Below are positions 27,086 to 36,970 of a stretch of DNA of 64,000 bases, one piece after another. The translations under genes and the position numbers were made by a program. Below the pieces are notes generated by a model. That model did no database searches. It worked only from the letters and a program-made list of their open reading frames with translations, and was not told the DNA's origin. This DNA is from an uncultured Paraburkholderia sp. (GTDB taxonomy: Bacteria; Pseudomonadota; Gammaproteobacteria; Burkholderiales; Burkholderiaceae), in contig CALNWN010000012.1 of NCBI GenBank assembly GCA_940746715.1, positions 1-64,000 on the forward strand. The letters run 5' to 3'. Within the stretch, counting starts at the first letter, position 1, and every line of letters starts with the position of its first letter.

Positions 27086-27211
27086 GCTGATTCACTCCAT
27101 GAATGCCGCGCGCCTTGCCGTCGCGCCGAGCGCGCCGCCGCCGCGCGAATAAGATTCTAAAATACCTTAAGCCGGGCTTGCGCGTCGCCCATCATCAAAG
27201 AGGACACTGTC

Positions 27212-27688
27212 ATGGGACTGAGTGAGGCACCGCTGCTGTTCGACTTCGAGGTGCAGTCGTCGGAGAATTTCACCTATATCCCGATGTCGGTTCGCTTCAA
27301 CCTCGATCGGTTCGGGCTGCGCATTTCGCTCGCGCAATGGCAAATGCTGCCGCTGGAAGACCGCAAGCTTCTTGCCCGTTTTCCCGTTGCGGACGACGCG
27401 GAGATCGAGCCGAACTTCGATCACGCGCTGTTCGAGATGCTGCGCACCCACGCGAATGTCGAGCCGGAGTGGTTCACGCCCGAAGAAGCGCCTGCCTGGC
27501 GCAATACGGACGCCGTGCCCGAGAGCGTCGAGCGGCAGGCGAAAATGGCGGGCCTCGCGGCCCCGAGCGCGGCACGCTGGGCGGAACTCGATCCGTTCAA
27601 GCGCTACGTGCTCGCCAAGCTTTCGCGCAAGCAGGAAATCAACCACGACTTCATCCCGGCGATGAGGGAATTTGGAGCGGGCGGCTAG
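27212..27688 (+). CDS. Nitrate reductase associated protein family (conserved hypothetical)
   Basis: A 158-residue protein recognised from LFDFEVQSSENFTYIPMSVR at the N terminus and the region MLPLEDRKLLARFPVADD. The family (NarAP, TIGR02664) is found near nitrate or formate metabolism genes, but its biochemical role is unknown. It shares a short divergent promoter region with fdhD, which supports a link with molybdoenzyme metabolism. An AGAGGAC ribosome site precedes the ATG. Frame intact. Confidence 0.8.
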   Translation: MGLSEAPLLFDFEVQSSENFTYIPMSVRFNLDRFGLRISLAQWQMLPLEDRKLLARFPVADDAEIEPNFDHALFEMLRTHANVEPEWFTPEEAPAWRNTDAVPESVERQAKMAGLAAPSAARWAELDPFKRYVLAKLSRKQEINHDFIPAMREFGAGG

Positions 27689-27768
27689 CTGCGGCCGGCT
27701 AGCTGCGCCCACCCCACCAATTTTTTTCACCCCCCGCCCTAAACCCTTCCCGAACGCTGTCGTTATCC

Positions 27769-30515
27769 ATGGGTTGGCGCGTAAAAGACTCGCATCGATG
27801 CGGCCGGACGTATCGCAAGCCATGGACGGCGGCGTCCTACATGCATGTCGGGCTTGGCCTGCAGCGTGTGGAAGCGGGCCTTGCCGCGCTGCGGGCTGCC
27901 GAAAACCGCGCGCTGGAGCTGTCGCTCGCGGCGTCGTCGAAAGAACGGTGGCATACGGCTTTGCTTCTCGTCGCGACCATGCTCGCGGGCAGCGCGCTGC
28001 TGATCTTCACGTTCGGCGCCCGCGAAAGCAGCGCGCGCAAGAAGCTGCACAGCGTGCGCGCGCTCGGCCGCAACGACGAGCGCTTTCACAGCCTGTTCGA
28101 CGATCACCCCGTGCCGATGTACATCTTCGACCGCGAGACCCTGCGTTTTCTCGCCGTCAATTCTGCCGCGATCCAGCAGTACGGCTATTCGGAGAGCGAG
28201 TTTCTCGACATGACGATTCGCGCGATCCGGCCGAACAGCGAGATCGGGCGGCTCGAGTCGCATCTGCTGCGCGCCGACAGCGCCGAGCGCGGCCGCACGA
28301 TGGCGGGCATCTGGCATCACCGGCGCAAGGACGGCTCGCTCATTAGCGCGGACATTTCCTATCACGCGCTGAACTTCATGGGCCGCGCCGCATTCTTTGT
28401 TCTCGCCGACGACGTCACCGAGCAGATCAATGCCGAAGCCGAGGCGCAGCGCTCGAACCAGATGCTCGAAACGGTGATCGACAACATTCCGCAGCGCATT
28501 TTCTGGAAGGACCTGGAGTCGCGCTATCTCGGCTGCAACATGGCGTTTGCGCGCGACGCGGGGCTGTCGTATCCCGAGCAGGTGGTCGGCAAGAGCGACG
28601 CGGACATGCCGTGGCGCGCGTTCGCCGAGCTGCTCAACGCGCACGACAGGGAAGTGGTCCAGACCGGCGTGCCGAAGATGAACTTCGAAGTCGATGTGGT
28701 GATCGGCGGCGTGCATCGCACGACGGTGACCAGCAAGCTGCCGTTCACCGACAGCGATGGCCGCGTGATCGGCGTGTTCGGCTCCTACACGGACATTACC
28801 GAGCGCAAGCGCGCGGATCTCGCGCTGCGTCTGCAAAGTCGCGCGCTCGATGCGAGCGTCAATGCGATTCTGATCACGGCGCCTTCGCCGGCGGGCAATC
28901 TGATCGAGTATGTGAATCCGGCCTTCATGCGCATTACGGGCTACGATCCCGCCGAGGTGATGGGCCACGACTGCCGCGTGCTGCAACGCGACGACCGCGA
29001 TCAGGAGGGCGTCGCGCTGATCCGCGAGGCGCTCGCCGCAAATCGCGAAGTGAGCGCGGTGGTGCGCAACTATCGCAAGGACGGCGCGCTGTTCTGGAAT
29101 CAGCTGTTCATCGCGCCCGTGCCGAATGCGGAAGGCGTGATCACGCATCACATCGGCGTGATCAACGACGTGACCGACCTGATGCGCTACCAGGAACAGC
29201 TCGAATACCAGGCCAACTATGACAGCCTCACGCGCCTGCCCAACCGCAACCTGCTGCGCGACCGCCTGCAGCACGCGCTGATCGTCGCGCAGCGGCAGCA
29301 CAAGGGCGTCGCGGTGGTGTTCATGGACCTCGACGGTTTCAAGAACGTCAACGACAGCCTCGGCCACAGCGTCGGCGACCGGCTGCTCGGCGTCGTGGCC
29401 GAGCGGCTCGCGCGCTGCACCCGCACGAGCGATACGGTCGCCCGCCACGGCGACGACGAGTTCGTGATCGTGATGACGGATACCGTCGACGAACAATCGC
29501 TGATTGCGTGGATGGAGCGCGTACGCGCGTCGATCTCGGAGCCCGTGTGGCTCGACGGCACGGAGCTGTATGTCGGCTGCAGCATGGGCGCGAGCCTGTT
29601 TCCGCAAGACGGTGACGACGCGGAAACGCTGATGAAAAAGGCCGACCTCGCGATGTATCGCGCGAAGGACATGGGCCGCAACACCTTCCAGTTCTATCAG
29701 CCGGAGATGAACGCGAGCGCGGGCGCGCGCCTTGCCCTCGAGCAGCGTCTGCGGCGCGCGCTGCGCGACAACCAGTTCCTGCTGCACTATCGCCGCAAGT
29801 GGATATTCATACCGGCCAGATTGTCGGCACCGAGGCGCTGGTGCGCTGGAGTGATCCCGAAGCGGGGCTCGTGCCGCCCTCGTCGTTTATTCCGGTTGCC
29901 GAGGAAAGCGGCCTGATCGGTCCGCTTTCCGAGTGGGTGCTGCGCGAAGCATGCCGTCAGAACAAGGCGTGGCAAAACCTCGGCTTGCCGCCGGCGCGCG
30001 TCTCCGTGAATCTGTCGGCGCGCGTGTTCCAGCAGCGCGACATCGCGAAGCTCGTCATGCAGGTGCTCGACGAAACCGGCCTCGAGCCGCAATACCTGGA
30101 ACTTGAGCTGACAGAAAGCGCAATCATGCGCAACGCGGAAGAAGCGGTGTCGATGCTCAACGAACTGAGCGCGCTCGGCATCGGCCTTGCAATCGACGAC
30201 TTCGGCACCGGCTATTCGAGCCTCAGCTACCTGAAGCGCTTTCCGGTGGATCTGCTCAAGATCGACCGGTCGTTCGTGTCGGACATCGGCATCTCGGGCG
30301 ACGACGAGACCATTACCTCGGCGATCATCGCGCTCGCGCATTCGCGCAAGCTGCAGGTGATTGCCGAAGGCGTGGAGACCTCGGCGCAACTCGACTTCCT
30401 GAAGGAGCGCGCCTGCGACGAGATGCAAGGCTTCTACTTCGCGAAGCCTTTGTCGACCGAGGCCATCTCCGAACTGATGAAGGGTGGCACGGCGCGCGAA
30501 CCGGCACTGGCGTGA
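27769..30515 (+). pseudogene. PAS-GGDEF-EAL c-di-GMP protein, truncated N terminus and frameshift
   Basis: The order is a remnant of a sensor region (RVEAGLAALRAAENRALELS, like the end of a CHASE3-type domain), one membrane helix (WHTALLLVATMLAGSALLIF), three PAS regions, a GGDEF domain with a GDDEF motif (RHGDDEF), and an EAL domain (TEALVRW, then DDFGTGYSSLSYLKRF). The sensor N terminus is missing or scrambled before codon 25. Near 29795 the frame breaks inside LLHYQPKVDIHTG, where one A seems lost from CAGCCG, separating GGDEF from EAL. The EAL part is otherwise complete and ends normally. Intact homologues make or degrade cyclic di-GMP. Confidence 0.75.
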
Positions 30516-30552
30516 CGCCGCGGATGCGCGCCCTTGAACCCTCGTCGCTGCT

Positions 30553-30948
30553 TTAGTCCAGCGCGGGCAGCGCGCGCGGGCGGCGGTCGCTGTCGGTGGC
30601 GACGTAGGTTAGCGTGGCCTCGGTCACCTTCACGATGTCTTGCGCGAGGCTCATACGTTGCGCGTAGACCTCGACGGAAACGGTGACGGACGTATTGCCC
30701 GTCTTGACGATATCCGCGTAAAAGCTCAGCAGATCGCCGACGAACGCCGGCTGTTTGAACAGGAACGAATTGACCGCGATGGTCGCGACGCGTCCATTCG
30801 CGCGACGGCTCGCCGGGATCGAGCCGGCAATGTCGACTTGCGCCATGATCCAGCCGCCGAACACGTCGCCGTGAATATTGGCGTCCGCCGGTTGCGGCAT
30901 GACGCGCAGCGCGCAAGGCTTTTGCGGAAGTTGGAGGTTATCGGTCAT
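30553..30948 (-). CDS. Acyl-CoA thioesterase (YciA-like hotdog fold)
   Basis: A 131-residue hotdog thioesterase. The segment ADANIHGDVFGGWIMAQVDIAG (split: NIHGDVFGGW) is the YciA/acyl-CoA hydrolase signature, with the catalytic D in GDVFGGW. Then VNSFLFKQPAFVGDLLSFYA and VTEATLTYVATD follow. It hydrolyses acyl-CoAs to free acids and CoA. The MTDNLQLPQK start is chosen by family alignment, since an upstream in-frame ATG at 31005 has no support. It is the only gene in this orientation between the c-di-GMP gene and the ABC remnant. Confidence 0.87.
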   Translation of the reverse strand: MTDNLQLPQKPCALRVMPQPADANIHGDVFGGWIMAQVDIAGSIPASRRANGRVATIAVNSFLFKQPAFVGDLLSFYADIVKTGNTSVTVSVEVYAQRMSLAQDIVKVTEATLTYVATDSDRRPRALPALD

Positions 30949-31033
30949 GAGGGCACTCGGAAAACGCGGGTTGGTTTGATGCGCTCGGCGACGGGGCGCG
31001 GACATGATCGGGAGCAGGGCGGCTTAGCCTGCC

Positions 31034-31130
31034 TCAGACCAGAACCGCGGCCGCGTAGCCGATAAAAGCGGCGCCAGCCGGCTTCTGCGACAATACGAAG
31101 ATCAGGAATTGTACGGGAAAGCGCCCAGCC
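31034..31130 (-). pseudogene. Possible C-terminal remnant of a membrane protein gene
   Basis: The minus strand reads FPVQFLIFVLSQKPAGAAFI then GYAAAVLV and a stop. This is a hydrophobic C terminus without any plausible upstream body, since the reading frame upstream is unrelated. It lies between the thioesterase gene and the collapsed ABC transporter gene, where other deletions are visible. I cannot assign a family, and it may be chance. Confidence 0.25.
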
Positions 31131-31219
31131 GGGTTGCGCGACGAGGCCGCGTGCTCACACGCGCTGCGGGTCCGCGGCCGCTGCGCACTCCGGCATTTCC
31201 CCATTCTCCCAGCCGAACC

Positions 31220-32371
31220 ATGCGTCGCTCGCTTCCCTCCGAACCCTCGCCGATTTCCACCCAGCCGCGCAACGACTGGCAGACCATCCTGTCGCTGCTG
31301 CCGTATCTCGCCACTTATATAAATGGCGCGTCGTGTTCGCGCTCAGTTGCCTGATCGGCGCGAAGGTGGCCAATCTCGGCGTGCCGATCGTGATGAAGCG
31401 GATCGTCGACAGCCTCGCCTCCGTGCAGCATCTCACGGCGCTCGGCCGCGCGCTTGACGCTCGGCGATCTCGTGCTGATCAACACCTTTATGTTGCAGCT
31501 CTATATTCCGCTGAATTTTCTCGGCGTGGTGTATCGCGAGCTGAAGCAGAGTCTTACCGACATGGACCGCATGTTCACACTGCTCGGTGCGGCGCAGGAA
31601 GTGCCCGACGTGCCGAATGCGCCGCCGTTGCAGGTAAGCGGCGCGCAAGTGCGCTTCGAGCATGTGAACTTTTCGTATGAGCCGGCGCGCCAGATTCTTC
31701 ACGACGTGAGCTTCACGATTCCGGCCGGCACGACCACCGCCGTGGTCGGCCATAGCGGCTCGGGCAAGTCGACGCTCGCGCGGCTCATGTTCCGTTTCTA
31801 CGATCTCGACCGCGGGACGGGCGGCGCGATCACCATCGACGGCCAGGATATTCGCGACGTCGCACAGGCATCGTTGCGCGCGTCAATCGGCATCGTGCCG
31901 CAGGACACGGTGTTGTTCAACGACTCGATCTACTACAACATCGCCTATGGACGTCCCTCGGCGACGCGCGAGGAAGTGATTGCGGCGGCGCGCGCCGCGC
32001 ACATCCACGAGTTTATCGAAGGACTGCCGAAAGGCTACGACACGCCCGTCGGCGAGCGAGGCCTGAAGCTCTCGGGCGGCGAAAAGCAGCGCGTCGCGAT
32101 TGCGCGGACCATCCTGAAGAATCCGCCCATCCTGTTGTTCGACGAAGCCACTTCCGCGCTCGATTCGCTTTCGGAGCGCGCGACCCAGCATGAACTCGAT
32201 CAGATTGCGCGCGAACGCACGACGCTCATCATCGCGCACCGGCTTTCAACCGTAGTGCACGCTCAGCAGATTATCGTGAGGGACAAGGGGCGTATCGTCG
32301 AGCGCGGTACGCACGCAGAACTGTTGCGCGCGAACGGCCTCTTCGCGCAGATGTGGGCGCTGCAGCAGTAA
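31220..32371 (+). pseudogene. Atm1/HMT-type ABC transporter with most of the membrane domain deleted
   Basis: The ATP-binding domain is complete: Walker A GHSGSGKSTLARL, signature LSGGEKQRVAIAR, Walker B ILLFDEATSALDS and switch IIAHRLSTV. The N terminus (DWQTILSLLPYLATY) continues after a small deletion near 31318 in another frame as KWRVVFALSCLIGAKVANLG. After LTALGRAL the sequence jumps near 31450 to TLGDLVLINTFMLQLYIPLN, which in the family lies about 250 residues further on. So most of the transmembrane helices are gone and two frame changes separate the parts. Intact Atm1-like exporters handle glutathione or Fe-S-related compounds. Confidence 0.8.
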
Positions 32372-32483
32372 CGCGCAGCCGAGGCGTCGCAAGCCGCGGA
32401 GAGCGCCGGCGCGGCAACGCTGCCCGACAGAGCGGAACTGCCCGCGCGTTGAGCGGGCCACATCGATAGGTACAGCTTAGCGC

Positions 32484-33191
32484 TCAGCGCGCGCGCAAAC
32501 GCTGATCCAGTTCGGCGAGCTGCGCCGGCGTGCCGACGTTTTCCCACAAGCCTTCGTAGAGTTCGCCGGTCGCGAGGCCGCGTGCAATCGTCTCGCGGTA
32601 ATACGGCGTGAGCGCGCGCCGCGTGCCGCGCGGCAGGTCGCGGAACATGCGCGTGTCGTAGAGTCCGATATTGCCGAAGGTCAAGCGCCGCCCGGCTTCG
32701 AGCGACAGCACACCGTCTTCGAGCGCGAAGTCTCCGTTCGGATGAAACGGCGGATTGGGCACCATCACGAGATGCATGCCGGGTTCGGGCAAAGCCCGCA
32801 GTGCTTCGGCGTGCGCGTTCAGCACGCTGTAATCGAACTCCGCGTACACGTCGCCGCTCATGGCGACGAACACTTCGCTCGCGCCGTGGTCTTCGATCAG
32901 CGGCAGCGCCTGTACGATCCCGCCCGCGGTCTCCAGCGCTTCATGCTCCGCCGAATAGCGCAGTTCGATCTGCCAGCGCGAACCGTCGCCGAGCGCGGCC
33001 TCGATCTGCTCGCCGAGCCACGCGTGATTGATCATGATCGTCTGAAAACCCGCGCGCGCAAGCCGTTCGATCTGCCAGACGATGAGCGGCTTGCCGCCCA
33101 CTTCGAGCAAAGGCTTGGGGCGCGTGTCGGTCAACGGACGCATGCGTTTGCCGCGGCCCGCGGCGAAAATCATCGCTTTTTTGAGGGACAT
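32484..33191 (-). CDS. murU: N-acetylmuramate alpha-1-phosphate uridylyltransferase MurU
   Basis: A 235-residue sugar-1-phosphate nucleotidyltransferase. The signature AMIFAAGRGKRMRPLTDTRP starts at residue 6, and the KPLLEVGGKPLI segment and the catalytic VAMSGDVYAEFD are present. With AmgK encoded just upstream, it forms the anhydromuropeptide recycling route that converts MurNAc to UDP-MurNAc without de novo synthesis, described in Pseudomonas. The two genes are separated by 9 bp and share a promoter divergent from lptD. Frame intact. Confidence 0.9.
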   Translation of the reverse strand: MSLKKAMIFAAGRGKRMRPLTDTRPKPLLEVGGKPLIVWQIERLARAGFQTIMINHAWLGEQIEAALGDGSRWQIELRYSAEHEALETAGGIVQALPLIEDHGASEVFVAMSGDVYAEFDYSVLNAHAEALRALPEPGMHLVMVPNPPFHPNGDFALEDGVLSLEAGRRLTFGNIGLYDTRMFRDLPRGTRRALTPYYRETIARGLATGELYEGLWENVGTPAQLAELDQRLRAR

Positions 33192-33200
33192 TGTGGTTAT

Positions 33201-34313
33201 TCAGAACGTGTAGCCGACTTCGTTCGCGCGGCCTTCGAGATCGTCGAGCAGCTTCGCGAACGGACGCAGCGGCGCGTAGCGTTCGGCCACCTTGCGCGCA
33301 TAGCCGATGAAGCGCGGCAAGTCGTTCATGTAATGCGGCTTGCAATCGCGGTAATTGATCCGGCAGAACAGACCGAGCACCTTGATATGTCGTTGCAGAC
33401 CCATCCATTCGATCTGGCGGTAGAACTCCCCGAAGTCGGGGTCGACGGGCAGGCCGGCTTTTTTCGCGCGCTCCCAGTAGTACACGAAGCAATCGAGCTC
33501 GAACTCCTCGTCCCAACTGAGGAAGGCGTCGCGCAGCAGCGACGCGACGTCGTACGAGAGGGGACCGTACACGGCGTCCTGGAAGTCGAGCACGCCGGGG
33601 TTCAGTGCGCGGTTTGCTGCGTCGGCCGCGTCCGGTTCTGCGCACACCATCAGATTGCGCGGCATGAAATCGCGCAGCATGAATACCTGCGGCTGCGCCC
33701 GAGCGCTGGCGATCAGCAGCGCGAACGTGCGGTCGAGCATGCCGCGCGTGTTTTCGTCGACCTCGCGCCCGAGGTGCCTGCCGATGAACCACTCGGGCAT
33801 CAACTCCATCTCGCGGCGCAGGAACGCTTCGTCGAACGGCGGCAGCACGTCTTCGCGCGAGGCGAGCTGCCAGCGGATCAGCGCGTCGAGCGCGTCGCGC
33901 ATCAGCGTGCGCGCGCCGCGCGGGTCGTTCTCTTTCTGCGCGGCGGTGAGCGCGCCGAGGTAAGACGCGGTGCCGAGATCGGTGACGAGCATCAGGCCCG
34001 CGTCCACATCCACTTCGAGGATGCGCGGCACGTGCACGCCGGCCGCCTCGAGCAACTGCGCGACCTGCACGAACTCGCGGCATTTTTCGGGCGGCGGGGC
34101 GTCGACGGCGATCAGCGTGCCGGCGTTTTCGCCTTCCGCCGCCTTACCGGCGAGCCGGAAATAGCGCCGGAAGCTGGCGTCGGAGGAAGCGGGCGCGAGC
34201 GTGCCGATATTCAGTGCGTAGCGGGCCGCATGGCCTTGCAGCCAAGCCTTCAGCAGGTCGAGGCGGCTATCGGAGGAAGCGTGGGTGAAGTCTTGGGAAG
34301 GAGGCAGGGTCAT
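33201..34313 (-). CDS. amgK: N-acetylmuramate/N-acetylglucosamine kinase AmgK
   Basis: A 370-residue aminoglycoside-phosphotransferase-fold kinase that phosphorylates MurNAc and GlcNAc at C1. The catalytic loop is LRDFMPRNLMV and the metal-binding segment is VLDFQDAVYGP. The N-terminal SSDASFRRYFRLAG is typical of the family. The start could be ATG at MTLPPSQ (used here) or TTG five codons earlier. It heads the amgK-murU operon, divergent from lptD, an arrangement that ties cell-wall recycling to outer-membrane biogenesis genes. Confidence 0.88.
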   Translation of the reverse strand: MTLPPSQDFTHASSDSRLDLLKAWLQGHAARYALNIGTLAPASSDASFRRYFRLAGKAAEGENAGTLIAVDAPPPEKCREFVQVAQLLEAAGVHVPRILEVDVDAGLMLVTDLGTASYLGALTAAQKENDPRGARTLMRDALDALIRWQLASREDVLPPFDEAFLRREMELMPEWFIGRHLGREVDENTRGMLDRTFALLIASARAQPQVFMLRDFMPRNLMVCAEPDAADAANRALNPGVLDFQDAVYGPLSYDVASLLRDAFLSWDEEFELDCFVYYWERAKKAGLPVDPDFGEFYRQIEWMGLQRHIKVLGLFCRINYRDCKPHYMNDLPRFIGYARKVAERYAPLRPFAKLLDDLEGRANEVGYTF

Positions 34314-34352
34314 GAAAACCGGCGGCAAATTCAGAGGGACAATATCTTACCA

Positions 34353-34358
34353 TATAAT
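34353..34358 (+). promoter_or_regulatory. TATAAT element in the amgK/lptD divergent region
   Basis: A TATAAT hexamer lies in a short AT-rich patch between the divergent amgK and lptD genes. A weak -35 (TTCAGA) lies 17 bp upstream on the plus strand, which would drive lptD-surA-pdxA-rsmA about 180 bp away. The same patch could serve amgK-murU on the opposite strand. Confidence 0.4.
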
Positions 34359-34536
34359 ACCCCACGACTTTTTTGACGCGACTCACGCCAGCTTTCGCGT
34401 ATTCCGCTTTACCGCCCGCCTCACCGTTCGGAGATTGTAAATATTGTGATGTGCGGCCGACTGTCACGGTCGTGGTGTGCAGGCGGTGGATCGTGACTGC
34501 AGAAGCTGACGGACGGGCCGATTCGCCAAACGATAC

Positions 34537-36903
34537 ATGCCGCCTAGACAGCTTTCCCAAACGAATCCCTCTTGTGCCGCGATGCCGCGCAAAAGGCGGC
34601 TCGTCGCGGCGTTGATCGCCGTTCCGGGCCTCGTGCCCGCGCTTGCTCACGCCCAACTGGTCGGCGAGGCCGCGCAGCCGCAGCCGATCGACCCGCCGTG
34701 GGGCATGCAGCTCGCCCCGCAACTCGAAGACCATGTGCTGCAGCCGGGCCAGAAACCGGCCACTTTCGTGCTCGGCGATTCGACCAACGGCACCACGGAT
34801 CAGGACCTGGCCGTGAAGGGCGCAGCGGAAGTGCGGCGCAATACGGTCGTGATCAAGTCCGACGCGCTGCATTACGATCAGGACTCGGACATGGCCGACG
34901 CATACGGCCAGGTTCGCCTGAACAACAACGGTACGACGTTCGCCGGGCCCGAAGCGCACATGCGCGTGGATTCGAGCGAAGGCTTCATGACCGCGCCCAA
35001 GTACCACTTCAACGTGACAGGCGGTTCGGGCAGCGCCGAGCGCGTCGACCTGCTCGACAACGAGCGCTCGGTGTTCACGAAGGGCACGTACACGGCCTGC
35101 GCGTGCACGGACAATCCGGCGTGGTACATCAAGGGCAGCGAATTCGACTTCGACACGGGCGCCGACGAAGGCGTGGCCTACAACAGCGTGCTGTTTTTCC
35201 AGGACGTGCCGGTGTTCGCGTCGCCGTGGCTGTCGTTTCCGCTGTCGGGCGAGCGGCGCAGTGGTATCCTGCCGCCCACGTTCTCGCTCAGTTCGACGAA
35301 CGGCTTCGAACTCTCGGTGCCGTATTACTTCAACATCGCGCCCAATCGCGATCTGACGCTCACGCCGCGTCTGATCTCCAAGCGCGGTGTGCAGCTGCAG
35401 AGCGCGTTCCGTTATCTGTCGCCCACGTATTCGGGCTCGATCACCGGCGAATTCCTGCCGAACGACCGGCTGACTAAGACCAACCGCTACGCGCTGTATA
35501 TCCAGCACAATCAGAACTTCGGCAACGGGTTCGGCGGCTACATCTACTACAACAAGGTTTCGGACAACACGTATCCGGAAGACCTGTCGTCGTCGGCGAA
35601 TCAGTTCATGAACGGCACCCAGCTCCTGTATCAGCAGGAAGCCGGGTTGACCTATAACAACGGGCCGTGGTCCGTGCTCGCGCGCGAGCAGCATTGGCAG
35701 ACGCTCACGCCGTCGGTCGCGCCGTATGGCCGCGAGCCGCAATTGAACGTGAAGTATGCGAAGTACAACGTGGGTGGCTTCGACTTCGGCGCCGAGGCGG
35801 ACTACACGAACTTCCGCATCACGACGGCTGACATGACGCAGGGTCAGCGGGTGATGTTCAACCCGTACATTTCGTACTCAGTCGTCGGGCCCGGTTATTT
35901 CGTCACGCCGAAAGTGCAGTGGCACTTCGTGTCGTATAACCTGAACAACATCAGTAACGACGTGCCGGTCGGCACGCCGAAGAACTTTACAGAATCCATC
36001 CCGACGCTCAGCTTCGACACCGTGCTCATTTTCGACCGCTCGGTGCGGCTCTTCGGCGAGGATTACATCCAGACGCTCGAGCCGCGCCTGTACTACGTGT
36101 ACACGCCGTATCGCAATCAGGCTTCGGCGCCGCTGTTCGACACGGCGGAATCCGACTTCGGCCTCGCGGAAATCTTCACGCCGAACACGTTCGTCGGCAA
36201 CGACCGTATCGCGGACGCGAACCGTCTGACGGCGGCTATCACCACGCGCTTCATCAACCCGGCAACGGGCGACGAGCGCGCGCGCTTCGTGATCGCGCAG
36301 CAGTATTACTTCCGGGATCAGCGCGTCACGCTGCTGCCGAACCAGACGAGCACGCAGGCCACGCATTCGGACCTGATCGTGGGCGCGTCGCTCAAACTCG
36401 GGGCCGGTTTCGCGTCGGAAACTGCGTTCCAATATAATGCGGACAACAACCAGCTGGTCAAGACGAGCGTCGGTTTCGGTTTCAGTCCGGCCACCGGCAA
36501 GGTGCTCAACGTCGCGTATCGTTACACGCGCGCGAACACCACGCTCGACAACGAGCCGATCAACCAGGTGCTGGTTTCGGGGCAATGGCCGCTGTCGCAT
36601 CGGGTTTTCGGGGTTGGGCGGTTCAATTACGATCTTGGCGGGCATCGGATCGTCGACGGACTGGTCGGTCTGCAGTACGACGCAGACTGCTGGACGCTCG
36701 GCGCCGGTATTCAGCGCTACGCAAACGGGCTGAATACGTCGGGGCAGCATCAGTCGAGCACGCGCTTTCTCGCGCAGTTGACGTTCAAGGGCTTGTCGAG
36801 CGTCGACAACGGGCTGATTGCCGCGTTCCGCAGCAGCGTGGCGGGCTATACGCCGCTGCCGCCACCGCCGCCGCCGGAGTCGCGGTTCATCAATTACGAA
36901 TGA
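34537..36903 (+). CDS. lptD: LPS-assembly protein LptD
   Basis: This 788-residue outer-membrane beta-barrel, with LptE, inserts lipopolysaccharide into the outer leaflet. A signal peptide (RRLVAALIAVPGLVPALAHA) ends near residue 39. The periplasmic OstA domain follows (VIKSDALHYDQDSDMADAYG, then FAGPEAHM). The rest is barrel, rich in aromatic beta-strands. Cysteines in TACACTDNP and DADCWTLG are candidates for the family disulfides. The start MPPRQ fits Burkholderia homologues. An ATG 15 codons later would also leave a signal peptide. It is the first gene of lptD-surA-pdxA-rsmA. Frame intact. Confidence 0.95.
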   Translation: MPPRQLSQTNPSCAAMPRKRRLVAALIAVPGLVPALAHAQLVGEAAQPQPIDPPWGMQLAPQLEDHVLQPGQKPATFVLGDSTNGTTDQDLAVKGAAEVRRNTVVIKSDALHYDQDSDMADAYGQVRLNNNGTTFAGPEAHMRVDSSEGFMTAPKYHFNVTGGSGSAERVDLLDNERSVFTKGTYTACACTDNPAWYIKGSEFDFDTGADEGVAYNSVLFFQDVPVFASPWLSFPLSGERRSGILPPTFSLSSTNGFELSVPYYFNIAPNRDLTLTPRLISKRGVQLQSAFRYLSPTYSGSITGEFLPNDRLTKTNRYALYIQHNQNFGNGFGGYIYYNKVSDNTYPEDLSSSANQFMNGTQLLYQQEAGLTYNNGPWSVLAREQHWQTLTPSVAPYGREPQLNVKYAKYNVGGFDFGAEADYTNFRITTADMTQGQRVMFNPYISYSVVGPGYFVTPKVQWHFVSYNLNNISNDVPVGTPKNFTESIPTLSFDTVLIFDRSVRLFGEDYIQTLEPRLYYVYTPYRNQASAPLFDTAESDFGLAEIFTPNTFVGNDRIADANRLTAAITTRFINPATGDERARFVIAQQYYFRDQRVTLLPNQTSTQATHSDLIVGASLKLGAGFASETAFQYNADNNQLVKTSVGFGFSPATGKVLNVAYRYTRANTTLDNEPINQVLVSGQWPLSHRVFGVGRFNYDLGGHRIVDGLVGLQYDADCWTLGAGIQRYANGLNTSGQHQSSTRFLAQLTFKGLSSVDNGLIAAFRSSVAGYTPLPPPPPPESRFINYE

Positions 36904-36970
36904 CGCTCGCCCGGTCGTTCATCGAATGCGAAAAGACGGGCCAGGCGTGCCCGACATCATTGGAGTATCT

